From assembly GCF_039655875.1 (NCBI RefSeq), contig NZ_JBBYXK010000001.1, forward strand, positions 558,001 through 622,000: DNA of 64,000 bases, given 5' to 3'. Position numbers and translations under genes: made by a program. Within the stretch, counting starts at the first letter, position 1, and each line of letters begins with the position of its first letter. Origin of the DNA: Emcibacter sp. SYSU 3D8 (GTDB taxonomy: Bacteria > Pseudomonadota > Alphaproteobacteria > SMXS01). The notes under the pieces were generated by a model. That model saw nothing but the letters and a program-made list of their open reading frames with translations, was not told where the DNA came from and ran no database searches. Positions 44,672 through 52,749 of the stretch are shown one piece after another.

Positions 44672-45616
44672 TCAGTAGTCCCAGTAACCCGCCACCCAGC
44701 GGAAAGCCTCGCCGTCGACCGCCACCCGGCCGATGGACGGGAACGGCAGGTGAGTGGCGACCAGCAGCTCGCCGGTGGCCGCCGCCTCCCGCAGCAGACG
44801 AACCCGCACACGCACCGATTCCTCAGGGTCGTGCTCGAAGCCGTTGTGCCAGTCGGGGTGTTCGAAGCCCACCGGGAAGATGGCGTCGCCCAGGAAGGTC
44901 AGGCGCTCGCCGGCCGATTCCAGGCAGACCACGCTGTGCCCCGGCGTGTGGCCGCCGGTGCGGCGGGCGACCACCCCCGGCGCCACCTCGTGCTCGGTGT
45001 CGAAGGTCCGCAGCTGGCCGCGATATTCGTTCAGGAACTGTCGGGCGGTCGAGCGGAGCACGTCCGGCACCGGTGTCGGCATGTCGGTATGGGAGAAATC
45101 GGGCGTCGCCCAGAATGCGACCTCGGCCGCCGCCACATGAATCCGAAGGTCCGGCCGCAGCCGGCGCTTTACCTCCTCGACCAGCAGCCCGCCGATATGG
45201 TCCATATGCATGTGGGTCAGCACCACGTCGGTCACCGATGCGAGATCGATGCCGGCGGCCTGCAGCCGCAGCGGAAACTGCCCGGCCCGCGGAAAGCCGG
45301 GAAACTGTCCGCCCAGCCCGGCATCGACAAGGATCGTCTGGTCGCCGCTGCGCACCACCAGCACGTTCAGCGGCCAATCGAACAAGTCCGGCGGCAGGAA
45401 CGTGTCCTCGAGCCACGCCGCCAGAACGGACGGGGCCGCATTGGTGGCCAGCGTCCCGGTGGGCAAAGGCAGCACGCCATCGCTGATCACCAGCACATCG
45501 AGCTGGCCGACCCGCAGTGCATAACGCGACGGCACCAGCTCGTCCGCGCCTGGCCCATGAATGAACGCCTCTATCGGCTCGGGCGATCGTTGAGCATAGT
45601 TTACGCGCTGTATCAT
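44672..45616 (-). CDS. MBL-fold metallo-hydrolase
   Basis: A 314-residue metallo-beta-lactamase-superfamily enzyme. The metal motif is THMHMDHIGG (H-x-H-x-D-H), then GHTPGHSV and FLGDAIFP, and the last ligand His in THLPFPSIG. Its layout resembles lactonase/arylsulfatase-like MBL proteins with an N-terminal ~65-residue extension. It starts MIQRVN at 45616, with GGAGG upstream; an ATG 6 codons earlier is possible. A quorum-quenching or ester hydrolase role cannot be judged from sequence alone. Confidence 0.87.
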   Translation of the reverse strand: MIQRVNYAQRSPEPIEAFIHGPGADELVPSRYALRVGQLDVLVISDGVLPLPTGTLATNAAPSVLAAWLEDTFLPPDLFDWPLNVLVVRSGDQTILVDAGLGGQFPGFPRAGQFPLRLQAAGIDLASVTDVVLTHMHMDHIGGLLVEEVKRRLRPDLRIHVAAAEVAFWATPDFSHTDMPTPVPDVLRSTARQFLNEYRGQLRTFDTEHEVAPGVVARRTGGHTPGHSVVCLESAGERLTFLGDAIFPVGFEHPDWHNGFEHDPEESVRVRVRLLREAAATGELLVATHLPFPSIGRVAVDGEAFRWVAGYWDY

Positions 45617-46023
45617 GATAAATGCCTCCAGCATTTTGCGTCGTCACAGACCCGGATCGGATCGCTGTGACAATGCGAAAGGCGGCCATGACGATCTATC
45701 GTGCGCGAGGTCTGGCGGCCCAGTCGCAGCGTTTAGGCACCCTATCCCAAGGGTGCTGCCGGCCTGCGCCGGCGCACTAGCTGGACCAGGCCGCACATGA
45801 ACTCGTTCCCTTGTGCGCCGTCCGGCGTGGAGGCGGTCCCCGTCGCCATAACCGCACCAGGGAATTTTGCTAGTGCAGGTAGGACTTGCATCGAACAAAC
45901 TTGGATGGCGCGACAACGACAGGCGGCAGAAGAACCACGCCAGCTTTCATTCACCGAGTCCGGCCAACATCCGGCCAGTCCGCCCCTGTATCCAACCGAT
46001 CGGGGATGTCTGCGGGATCCACC
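45617..46023. other. Intergenic region with two hairpins, MBL gene / GIY-YIG gene
   Basis: 407 bases with no recognised gene. Two small hairpins lie side by side: GCACCCT / AGGGTGC (45737-45756) and GCCGGC / GCCGGC (45758-45773, 4-nt loop). Neither is followed by a clear T run. This marks the left edge of the accessory strip. Confidence 0.4.
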
Positions 46024-46281
46024 ATGACCTGCTACATTTATGTCCTGGGAAGCGACGACGACCGTTCCTGCCGCACCTATGTGGGATGGACGACGGATCT
46101 CGACAGGCGGGTCGCCCAGCACAACGCCGGCAGTGGCGCAAAATCGACCCGGGGCCGGCTGTGGGTCCTGCTTTATGCAGAAAAACATGCAACGCCGAGC
46201 GCTGCGATGAGCCGCGAATGGCACCTGAAGCGGGACAGAAAGTTCCGGAAAATGCTTCGCCAGGCAGCAACCTGTGGCTAG
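46024..46281 (+). CDS. GIY-YIG nuclease family protein (YhbQ/UPF0213-like)
   Basis: An 85-residue stand-alone GIY-YIG domain. It begins MTCYIYVLGSDDD (the YIY triplet), then RTYVGWTTDLDRRVAQHNAG, where YVG is the second triplet and Arg is the catalytic residue, followed by GAKSTRGRLWVLLY and an EWHLKRDRKFR helix. Family members are small nucleases with suspected roles in DNA repair. No clear ribosome binding site precedes ATG 46024. A RAYT transposase with flanking repeats lies immediately downstream. Confidence 0.87.
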   Translation: MTCYIYVLGSDDDRSCRTYVGWTTDLDRRVAQHNAGSGAKSTRGRLWVLLYAEKHATPSAAMSREWHLKRDRKFRKMLRQAATCG

Positions 46282-46327
46282 CCTCTCACCGCTGCACGCT
46301 ATCGGGGCGGCGAGCGGTTACGGTGGC

Positions 46328-46373
46328 GGTTACGGTGACAGTGCACTCAACTATCCTTCGGCTTCGGGCCCCG
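46328..46373. repeat. 46-bp repeat, copy A (left end of RAYT)
   Basis: This segment, starting GGTTACGGTGACAGTGCACT and running into the last nine codons of the RAYT gene, is repeated exactly at 52367-52412, 6 kb away. Its first 20 bases recur inverted at 47047-47066. Confidence 0.9.
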
Positions 46374-47009
46374 CTTGCCGGGCCTGAGCATGCGATTCGT
46401 CGCTTCTTCCAGCGCCGTGATGAACGCCTCGTCGCCGATCGGCCGGCCGATGGTCTCGGCGCGGCGCAGGCCGTCGAGCAGCGCCGGGTCGCCCTCGTCG
46501 GCGATGAAGTCGGCGAACGGCGAGAAACGCTGCAGCACCGGCGCCAGGGTGGTGATGCCGTCGTCGCGGCCGGACAGGTGCGCGTGCACGCTGGTCCACG
46601 GCCAGCCCTCGGGCCGCGCGACAAGCCGCGCCCGCACCGGATTGAGCGCGACGTACCGCACCGCCGCGCCCAGATGCGCCTCGTCCATGGCGACGGCGCC
46701 GAACCGCCCCTGCCAGAAATGTCCCGTCCGCCGCTCGCGCGCATGGACCGAACCGGCATAGCGCCGGTGCACCGGCGCCAGCGCGCGCCGCAGCCCGTCG
46801 GCGTCGGATGGCACCAGGATCAGGTGAACGTGGTTGGGCATCAGCACCCAGCTCCAGACCTCGACGCCCGCCGCGCGGCACGACGCCGCCAGCAGGTCGC
46901 GGTAGAGCGCATAGTCTTCGTCTCGGAAGAACGTCCGCGCCCGCCCGTTGCCACGCTGGGTGACGTGGTGCGGCAGACCGGGAATGACGATGCGGGCGAG
47001 ACGGGCCAT
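46347..47009 (-). CDS. REP-associated tyrosine transposase (RAYT, Y1_Tnp family)
   Basis: A 220-residue single-strand DNA transposase of the IS200/IS605-related Y1 class. The HUH-like motif is MPNHVHLI (about residues 56-63), and the catalytic Tyr is in RYVALNP (about 117). It begins MARLARIVIPGLPHHVTQRGN, the family N-terminus. These proteins bind and cleave REP palindromes. The last codons (RGPKPKDS) fall inside the 46-bp repeat. It appears intact, with GC similar to neighbours. Confidence 0.9.
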   Translation of the reverse strand: MARLARIVIPGLPHHVTQRGNGRARTFFRDEDYALYRDLLAASCRAAGVEVWSWVLMPNHVHLILVPSDADGLRRALAPVHRRYAGSVHARERRTGHFWQGRFGAVAMDEAHLGAAVRYVALNPVRARLVARPEGWPWTSVHAHLSGRDDGITTLAPVLQRFSPFADFIADEGDPALLDGLRRAETIGRPIGDEAFITALEEATNRMLRPGKRGPKPKDS

Positions 47010-47046
47010 GGCCCACTATCGCCGCATCAGCGGCAGGCGTCAATTA

Positions 47047-47108
47047 AGTGCACTGTCACCGTAACCCTGTCACCGTAACCCACTGTCACCGTAACCTAGA
47101 CCGTAACC
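47047..47108. repeat. Tandem 14-mers on the right of the RAYT gene
   Basis: Three exact copies of CTGTCACCGTAACC (47053-47066, 47067-47080, 47083-47096) and a partial copy (CCGTAACC at 47101-47108). They are the complement of the repeat to the left of the gene. Confidence 0.9.
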
Positions 47109-47119
47109 TAGGCCCTGAA

Positions 47120-47506
47120 CTACTTTTGCCGGACGAGGCGGGCGCACTTAGCCGAGGCGTCCTCGCCAGTCTCGGTATAGCAGAGGTCGAGCACGTCGGG
47201 GCCGGCGAGGGAGCCGGTGAAGACGCCGTCGGCGTCAACGACCACGACGACGCGCCCATCCGGGGTCATGCTGCCGTAGACGTCGGTGGTTTCATAGGCG
47301 CCAGGGGCGCCGTGGGACTTGACGGCCTTGAACGCGGTCTTCTGCTGTTCGCGGACTTCCATGATGAGTTCGTGCCGGTCCCAACCGTCCTGCGCGCCCA
47401 CGCCGGCCTCCTCCCCCTTCCAGGTGCCGATGAGCGAGACCGGGTCGGCGGCGAACACCGGGGCAGCGACGAGCAGGGAGATCGTCGCGATGGTTGCGAT
47501 CTTCAT
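47120..47506 (-). CDS. Small secreted hypothetical protein
   Basis: A 128-residue exported protein with a clear signal peptide (MKIATIATISLLVAAPVFA, cleavage about residue 19). The mature part has LIGTWKGEEAGVGAQDGWDRHELIMEVREQQ, then a beta-rich stretch with TPDGRVVVVVDADGVFTG and a Cys pair (LDLCYTE, AKCARL). A lipocalin-like or DUF-type beta-barrel is suggested by GTWKG and length but not shown. GGAGG sits upstream of the ATG at 47506. Confidence 0.72.
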   Translation of the reverse strand: MKIATIATISLLVAAPVFAADPVSLIGTWKGEEAGVGAQDGWDRHELIMEVREQQKTAFKAVKSHGAPGAYETTDVYGSMTPDGRVVVVVDADGVFTGSLAGPDVLDLCYTETGEDASAKCARLVRQK

Positions 47507-47954
47507 AGCGTAAGCCTCCGATTTGACTAGCGAGCCCCCATTTGGCGCCCTCTGATTCACCAGCCGCCGACGAAAACGATCAGCAAGCGATTGTTCGGCC
47601 GTCAATGAAATGGGTTCGACCGAGATGCTGGACTGCCTCTGACTGGTGATCCGGTTTCAATGCTAGTTCATGGTGGCCTTTGTGCCAATGGTAGCGCTCC
47701 CGATTTAGCTAGTGCGGGTTGCGCAACCAGGCGCCCGGAAATGAAAGTCGCTGGCGCTGGATGCCCCTGCAACAGTCAGCGGCCTCATGCCGCCCATAGC
47801 CGCTAGTCGCCCACGGTGGTCTTGGCCTGCCCCTGATCGTCTGTGGATATCTTATTATGAATGCGTGCCGGTTTCGAGGTCCGCGCCAATGCATATCTGC
47901 GGATTGAGAAGGCCGCTGAGCAGGCGAAAACTTCAACGCTAGGCGGCCGACAAA
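47507..47954. other. Intergenic region without recognised features
   Basis: 448 bases upstream of the secreted protein and downstream of the HNH gene. GC is lower than in the flanks. No gene, tRNA, hairpin or repeat was recognised. Confidence 0.4.
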
Positions 47955-48617
47955 TTATCCGAGCAAGCGTTCGAGTCCATCCCAGACACTGCTTAGGGGC
48001 GAACGCGTCCTAGGATCCACCAAACCCAGTTCATCGATCGTCCACTGCATCCTTCCGTAATTGCACCCTGCGCACGTTATCACGACGTTGCTCAACGAAT
48101 TGTCCCCGCCGCGACAATGAGGAAGTAGGTGATCGTACTGCAACCACATGCATTGAAATGCCGCGTGCTGGCTCGCATTGGAGCCACCCCAGTACGCCTC
48201 CTCAGGGTAAATCCGGGTAAACGCTTTCCTCACCTCACTCCTGACAAGCGGAATGCCGCAGAAGCAGCAGTTGTAGCCGTACGTTCGAAGCACCGCCTTC
48301 TTCTCTGAAGCGTTTGGCATCCGAACCGGGGTTCGCTCACCTTTTCCTAAAAGTGGAGGAGCGTCGGAAAGCTGTCGGTAGCGAATATAGCGCCACTGCT
48401 CTGGATTAGACTTGCTGCTTCCCCACAACGATTCTGTCCAGACTCGGATTGGTGGCAGGTCCGCGCGTTTGATAAACTCGCCCGCCGCGCGAATTTCACC
48501 GGCTAGATGCGCATCGACCGCATGAGTCAAAAGGTCGGCAGCAATGAAAATCTCATCAACGGGCTCTCGCAGACACCTCCGGGGAGCCAGGAAGGTTGCA
48601 TCCTCAGTATCAATCAT
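47955..48617 (-). CDS. HNH endonuclease
   Basis: A 220-residue protein with a C-terminal HNH zinc-finger nuclease. Cys pairs at 117/118-120 (NCCFCG) and 182-185 (CAGC) frame the beta-beta-alpha-metal core YDHLLPHCRGGDNSLSNVVI (Asp162-His163, Asn173, Asn177). The N-terminal 100 residues are not assigned. Base composition is lower in GC than most of the window, and codon use differs from core genes, both signs of transfer. It may be a solitary defence or homing-type nuclease (inference); no methyltransferase is adjacent. Confidence 0.83.
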   Translation of the reverse strand: MIDTEDATFLAPRRCLREPVDEIFIAADLLTHAVDAHLAGEIRAAGEFIKRADLPPIRVWTESLWGSSKSNPEQWRYIRYRQLSDAPPLLGKGERTPVRMPNASEKKAVLRTYGYNCCFCGIPLVRSEVRKAFTRIYPEEAYWGGSNASQHAAFQCMWLQYDHLLPHCRGGDNSLSNVVITCAGCNYGRMQWTIDELGLVDPRTRSPLSSVWDGLERLLG

Positions 48618-49249
48618 GATTTGCCAAATCCGATTTGCTGGAAGGAAACGCAGTGATCATAAATGCAGTACCTTGTGCCGACGACCTGGATTTGCAGAAT
48701 CTCCCGCTAATGTCTGCTGTTGCGGCAGTGGCAGGTTGACCAATATGCCCCTTCAGGGCGCGCAAAAACCGAATAGGGTCGGGGGCAAGACTTGGAAGGT
48801 GGCACTCAGTTTCCAGCAGTGCCGTACCGTTTCAAGCGTTTGGAATTCCCCTCGCATACCACTGGTCAGTTCGAACTGTCCTACATCTGAAAATTCTCAA
48901 GCTCCTGATTTAGCTCGGCAAAATTCTGCGTACTTTTTTGACGAAATACGGGGTGTGCAGAGAATGAGGCCTAGCAGAGAACAGCTCACCCCTACTGGCA
49001 GATCCGCGCAGTACGGACTTACATGGAAAAGTCAGGCTTTCCGCGCCATTGACGGTCCGGCAGAGGGCTCGGCCGAGATAGGTTCTGGGTAGGTATTGGT
49101 AGAGCAGAAGGGACTCACATCGAACATTCTCCAATTGCGCGCGGCAACGGCATACGACCGAAGAACCATCCTCTACCTTCCATTCCCCGCCATCATTCTG
49201 CTCGGCCTACCTCTCGACGTTCCTGGCTGCACGTCAGCAGGCCAAGGGC
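48618..49249. other. Low-GC intergenic region, HNH gene / ccmC relic
   Basis: About 630 bases with stop codons in all frames and no recognised protein. The region reads like decayed sequence. A 74-codon open stretch at 48910-49134 (minus) has no family resemblance and was not called. Confidence 0.4.
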
Positions 49250-49519
49250 CGGAACCACGGCTCGTTGAGAAGTGACCCGAACGTCCTGATTGCGCTTAAA
49301 AGCTGATTGGCGCCGATGGGCGCGCAGTTCTTGGCGGCGATGTCGGCGAAAGGGTGCTTCCAGACGAACCCCATGCCGCTGAAGATCGCCATCAGAACAT
49401 AGGTCGACAGCGCCATCCAAGCCCGCCGGCACATGAATATACATGATGCGGACGGTATCCTTCTGCCGCGCATCCGGCGACGAGCCAACGAGCGCGAGGT
49501 ACAATCCCAAGGCGCGCAA
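49250..49519 (-). pseudogene. ccmC: Frameshifted fragment of a heme exporter permease (CcmC)
   Basis: Two overlapping frames together read like residues ~35-125 of CcmC. The upstream frame gives ALGLYLALVGSSPDARQKD, then TVRIMYIHVPA; an extra G near 49421-49423 shifts the frame, and the second frame continues AWMALSTYVLMAIFSGMGF, VWKHPFADIAAKNCAPIGA and GSLLNEPWF. The native junction would read HVPAAWMA. The WWD heme-handling motif and the rest of the protein are missing. It is a broken fragment and cannot function in cytochrome c maturation. Confidence 0.78.
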
Positions 49520-49577
49520 GTGGAGTCGGATTGGCCAGGCACCGGGAATCTGGCGTACGTGCCTTCCGAGAACAGCA

Positions 49578-49610
49578 AAAGGCTCCCCGGGACGAACCCG
49601 GGGAGCCTTT
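49578..49610 (-). terminator. Intrinsic terminator of the tandem-domain gene
   Basis: A 14-bp perfect stem (AAAGGCTCCCCGGG at 49578-49591, CCCGGGGAGCCTTT at 49597-49610) with a 5-nt loop lies just past the stop of the minus-strand gene. On the minus strand it runs into TTTTGCTG. Confidence 0.85.
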
Positions 49611-49625
49611 CCGAAGCCGTGCTCT

Positions 49626-50810
49626 CTACTTGTGGGCGTAGCTTTCGATAGTCACCTGGCGATCACCGATCGAGCTGCACACCAGCTGGAGCTGGCTGAC
49701 ATTTCGCTCGTCGCCAGGCAGATCGATGCGGTGAAAATCACCCTCGCGCAGACGACCGCGGTCACCGATGTCCAGATCCCGGGTCTTGCCATTACCGAAG
49801 GTGACGTAGACGCGGCTGCAACGGGCATCGCCGTTTACCGCGCGAAGACCCAGCGTGTCAACGCTCCGGCCCTTCCAACCGGTGGAAACCGCTTCCCGAT
49901 CGCGCCTGCCTTCGAAACTGTCGGCGCCGAGGCGCACCCAGCCGTTCATGCGATCTTCATCACGGTAATTGCGGCGACCCTCATGGGCGTAGCTTTCGAT
50001 AGTCACCTGGCGATCGCCGATCGAGCTGCACACCAGCTGGAGCTGGCGGACATTGCGCTCGTCGCCGGGCAGATCAATGCGGTGGAAATCACCTTCGCGC
50101 AGACGGCCACGGTCACCGATGTCCAGATCCTGGGTCTTGCCGTTACCAAAGGTGACGTAGACGCGGCTGCAACGGGCATCACCGTTTACTGCGCGGAGAC
50201 CCAGTGTGTCGACGCTCCTGCCCTTCCAACCGGCGGAAACCGCTTCCCGATCGCGCCTGCCTTCGAAACTGTCGGCGCCGAGGCGCACCCAGCCGTTCAT
50301 GCGATCTTCATCACGGTAATTGTGGCGACCATCACTGCGGCCATCTTGGCGATCATGTCCGCGGTCTGCCGTTACGGCGACGCCGAACAGGCTCGCCCAG
50401 GCCGGATTCCTTTGCCAGATATCGCTGAAACTACCCAGATCGGCCGCGATGTTGATGCGGGCATCACGCCGGCCTTCGGAGCGGCAGCGAAAGCCGAGCT
50501 TGCGGATCTGGCGCTCCTTGCCAGGGAGATCCACGGCGGTTGCGGCACCCTTGCGGATGCGCCCCTCGAATATCTGTCGCGTCTTGCCGTTGTTGAAAGT
50601 CGCGGTAACGGACTTGCAGATCACATCGTTACCCGATGCGGCCAATCTCAGCTTCTCGATCGGGCCGCCGAAATTGCCGTATTGCCGCTCGTGATCGCCG
50701 CCTCTATCGAAGTCGACGCTGCCGATGTCGCGCCATGCCACCTGCGCCGTCGACGGCCACGCCGACAGTGCCACGAAAGTCAATGCCGCGAGAGCTCCCA
50801 CTTTGATCAT
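49626..50810 (-). CDS. Secreted protein with three beta-domains, two from a recent tandem duplication
   Basis: A 394-residue exported protein with a signal peptide (cleavage near STAQ-VAW, about residue 23). Domain 1 (~25-125) is a diverged copy: WRDIGSVDFDRGGDHERQYG, FNNGKTRQIF, and DLPGKERQIRKLGF. After a linker (~126-158) come two nearly identical 117-residue repeats (~159-275 and ~276-392), each with GWVRLGADSFEGRRDREAVS, VYVTFGNGKT and DLPGDERNV. The W-x-LG...G-NGK...DLPG-x-R pattern recalls DUF2541-type domains (tentative). Each domain has a Cys pair (ARCSR, LVCSS). The start at 50810 gives the signal peptide. Function unknown; an extracellular or periplasmic binding role is a guess. 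Confidence 0.8.
   Translation of the reverse strand: MIKVGALAALTFVALSAWPSTAQVAWRDIGSVDFDRGGDHERQYGNFGGPIEKLRLAASGNDVICKSVTATFNNGKTRQIFEGRIRKGAATAVDLPGKERQIRKLGFRCRSEGRRDARINIAADLGSFSDIWQRNPAWASLFGVAVTADRGHDRQDGRSDGRHNYRDEDRMNGWVRLGADSFEGRRDREAVSAGWKGRSVDTLGLRAVNGDARCSRVYVTFGNGKTQDLDIGDRGRLREGDFHRIDLPGDERNVRQLQLVCSSIGDRQVTIESYAHEGRRNYRDEDRMNGWVRLGADSFEGRRDREAVSTGWKGRSVDTLGLRAVNGDARCSRVYVTFGNGKTRDLDIGDRGRLREGDFHRIDLPGDERNVSQLQLVCSSIGDRQVTIESYAHK
49634..50335. repeat. 351-bp in-frame tandem direct repeat
   Basis: Copies at 49634-49984 and 49985-50335 differ at about 20 positions by eye (~94% identity). The unit is exactly 117 codons, so it preserves the reading frame. Only about four residues differ between the encoded copies. 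Confidence 0.92.
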
Positions 50811-51437
50811 GTAACCATCCAATCCTTGATTTGCGTTCTCTGGTCGCCAGGGCCGGACTACCAGGCGGGACCACGGTTCAGCCGAGAACTGCCTTGGTGT
50901 TGCCTTAACGTTGACTAGGTCTTGGCGGTTCCACGGCAAATCACGGCTGCGCGCCACCGTGCCTGTGTGGCGGTCTGCAGAAGCACATTAGGGTGGCAAT
51001 CGTTACTCGAGGGCCAGACGGATCACTGCGGGGGAGGCAAACAGTGCGAAAGGATCAAGCGACAGACGATCGAACACCGGCGCTTGCAGCACCGCAAGCT
51101 CGCCGCCTAACATCAACCCCAGACGAGGCCAATCCTCCGCTAATCCAAGCCGAGATCTACGCCAAATGTTGTGACGACGGACACCGTCGGTTACCGGATC
51201 AACGAGACATCCGAAAATGTAACGCTTGGGGCAGAGGATGCCTTGGAGGCCGCCAAGTTCGTGAAATCCAAGCATGCAAATGCTTCGATCACGTATTCCC
51301 GCGCCGCCAATTCAGACGAGCGCGGACACGAGGATGTCACGGCATCTGGTCCGCGAGTGTCGGCCGTGAACGCAGCAAAGCCCCGCCAGATTGCTCCGAC
51401 GGGCCTGATTGAGTGACGCTTCTACTATGAGGTGGAT
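50811..51437. other. Intergenic region with one doubtful small frame
   Basis: About 627 bases between two minus-strand secreted-protein genes. A GTG-started frame at 51171-51416 (+, 81 codons, DALEAAKFVKSKHANASI) is the only protein-like stretch; it has no family and no good ribosome binding site, so it is not called as a gene. Nothing else was recognised. Confidence 0.4.
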
Positions 51438-51767
51438 TTACCAGACGTGGACGATGCGCCGGCTGCTGCGTTCAACAACCGTCGGCGTGCCGTTGATGAT
51501 CGTGTAGCTGTAGTGATCGGGGTTTTCCACCTTCATGGTTTCCGGCAGCGGATAGACCGTTACCGTACCCGGTAGTACCACGCCGATTTCCGCATTCAGC
51601 GCGGGATCGTTGATCGGAGCATAGTTTTTGGTCGTCGAATATTCTTTGATCACTGTCCCGTCGTCCGCGGTCCAAGTGGTTGTGGTTGTGGTCGACGATT
51701 CTGCGAAAGCAACGCCAGCGGTGAGTAGTGCTGACGCGGTAACGATTGAAAAAAGGATCTTCTTCAT
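51438..51767 (-). CDS. Secreted DUF1236-like protein
   Basis: A 109-residue protein with a signal peptide (MKKILFSIVTASALLTAGVAFA) and a C-terminal segment matching DUF1236: IGVVLPGTVTVYPLPETM, then YSYTIINGTPTVVERSSRRIVHVW. The family is common in alphaproteobacteria and of unknown function. GGAG precedes the ATG at 51767. A Thr-rich stretch (STTTTTTWT) follows the signal peptide. Confidence 0.8.
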   Translation of the reverse strand: MKKILFSIVTASALLTAGVAFAESSTTTTTTWTADDGTVIKEYSTTKNYAPINDPALNAEIGVVLPGTVTVYPLPETMKVENPDHYSYTIINGTPTVVERSSRRIVHVW

Positions 51768-52044
51768 AAGTGACTCCATCGTGCCGGATTAAAGGGTTCT
51801 TCCTTAGCCGGCGGAGCGGCAACGCCGATTCAGATCTCGACCTGAACGAATCCTGTGTGCTGGAAGTTCCATGAAGGAGACGCCCAACGGCCCGGACGAA
51901 CCTCATTTTCCGAGGAACCAGCCCGGCACGCGCCGCAAGTCCAACTTGGCAGGCCAGGCGCCGTGCGACATCTCACAGAGGTCGTTGCCAAGGCGGAACC
52001 AAGTCCCCGCATGGATGTTCATTAACAAATGCAGGGAGTCGATA

Positions 52045-52203
52045 ATGATCGAAATGAAGCGGCGAGCACGGCGCAGTTCCAGCGTTTCAGGCGGGCAGAT
52101 TCCGGGTGCGCAGGGCCGTCGCACGTACCCGATCGTCTTATCGATCGTTGGCCTGCTTGGGATTTTGTGGGTGAGTGGCGTGCTTTCCGCGTGGTTCGGC
52201 TAA
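52045..52203 (+). CDS. Small single-span membrane protein
   Basis: A 52-residue protein: a basic N-terminus (MIEMKRRARRSSS) and one C-terminal hydrophobic span (YPIVLSIVGLLGILWVSGVL). GGGAG at 52034-52038 with 6-nt spacing supports the ATG at 52045. The same frame is open upstream to 51871 but with no hydrophobic or family features. No homologue was recognised; short length makes coding status uncertain. Confidence 0.5.
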   Translation: MIEMKRRARRSSSVSGGQIPGAQGRRTYPIVLSIVGLLGILWVSGVLSAWFG

Positions 52204-52340
52204 TGGCACCTTCGGGCATCTGAATCTTCCTCCCCACTGCTCGCCAACAAAGCGACGACAGCAACTTTCTTTCACGCAAATGGAAGAACCAATCCTGACG
52301 CCGGACAGTATTGGCATGCCAGTGGCTACCGACTCAGATG

Positions 52341-52432
52341 GGTTACGGTGACAGGGTTACGGATAGGGTTACGGTGACAGTGCACTCAACTATCCTTCGG
52401 CTTCGGGCCCCGGATTAAGGTGACAGTTCACT
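52341..52432. repeat. RAYT-type repeats, second locus (includes 46-bp copy B)
   Basis: GGTTACGGTGACAG occurs at 52341-52354 and 52367-52380, with a partial copy (GGTTACGGAT) at 52355-52364 and a variant GGTGACAGTTCACT at 52419-52432. The span 52367-52412 is identical to 46328-46373. Confidence 0.9.
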
Positions 52433-52588
52433 AAATATCCCATTCACCGCCGTACCGTACCTGTGCGCGGCCGCGCCGATCAGGTCCAGTTGCCGGTAGT
52501 CACAGAAGCACACGTGCTCGCGCCGGCTTTTCCGCTGCGTCACGTGATGCGACAGCCCGGGAACCCCCAACCGCGCCAATCTCCCCAT
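52385..52588 (-). pseudogene. Decayed RAYT transposase with internal deletion
   Basis: From ATG at 52588 the minus strand reads MGRLARLGVPGLSHHVTQRK, matching the N-terminus of the intact RAYT at 47.0 kb (MARLARIVIPGLPHHVTQRG). It then loses similarity and stops after 57 codons at 52415. The last nine codons of a RAYT (RGPKPKDS-stop) follow at 52386-52412. The central catalytic part, including the NHVH motif and the Tyr, is gone. A remnant of the repeat (GTCACCGTAA at 52647-52656) lies on the far side. Confidence 0.82.
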
Positions 52589-52749
52589 AGTGCGCCTCCC
52601 CTGTCAGACCGGGAGAGGATGGCAGACAGGAGGTGGCAAGCAAACCGTCACCGTAATGCATCCGCCAGCCCACAAACGGGCGACACGGCATCGCCGCCGA
52701 TGTCTCCGGGACAAACGGTACCGATCCGCAAAAGTCGCAAAAGGGATTT

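Larger units (their letters stand above)
46316..47108. mobile_element. RAYT element with flanking inverted and tandem repeats
   Basis: The tyrosine transposase gene (46347-47009) is bracketed by a perfect 20-bp inverted repeat: 46328-46347 (starts GGTTACGGTGACAG) and its complement at 47047-47066. Outside that, the 14-mer is repeated in tandem, partially on the left (46316-46327) and three times exactly on the right (47053-47066, 47067-47080, 47083-47096) with a partial fourth. This is the arrangement expected for a REP-associated transposase acting on its own repeat family. Confidence 0.75.

Noticed and set aside
47709-47936. 75-codon minus-strand frame between the HNH and secreted-protein genes
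   Set aside because: Irregular composition, no start signal and no homology recognised.
48910-49134. 74-codon minus-strand frame in the low-GC gap
   Set aside because: No ribosome binding site, no recognisable family and an unusual residue mix.
49634-50335. Tandem repeat considered as CRISPR or satellite
   Set aside because: The unit is 351 bp, in frame with a coding sequence and has no spacer structure.
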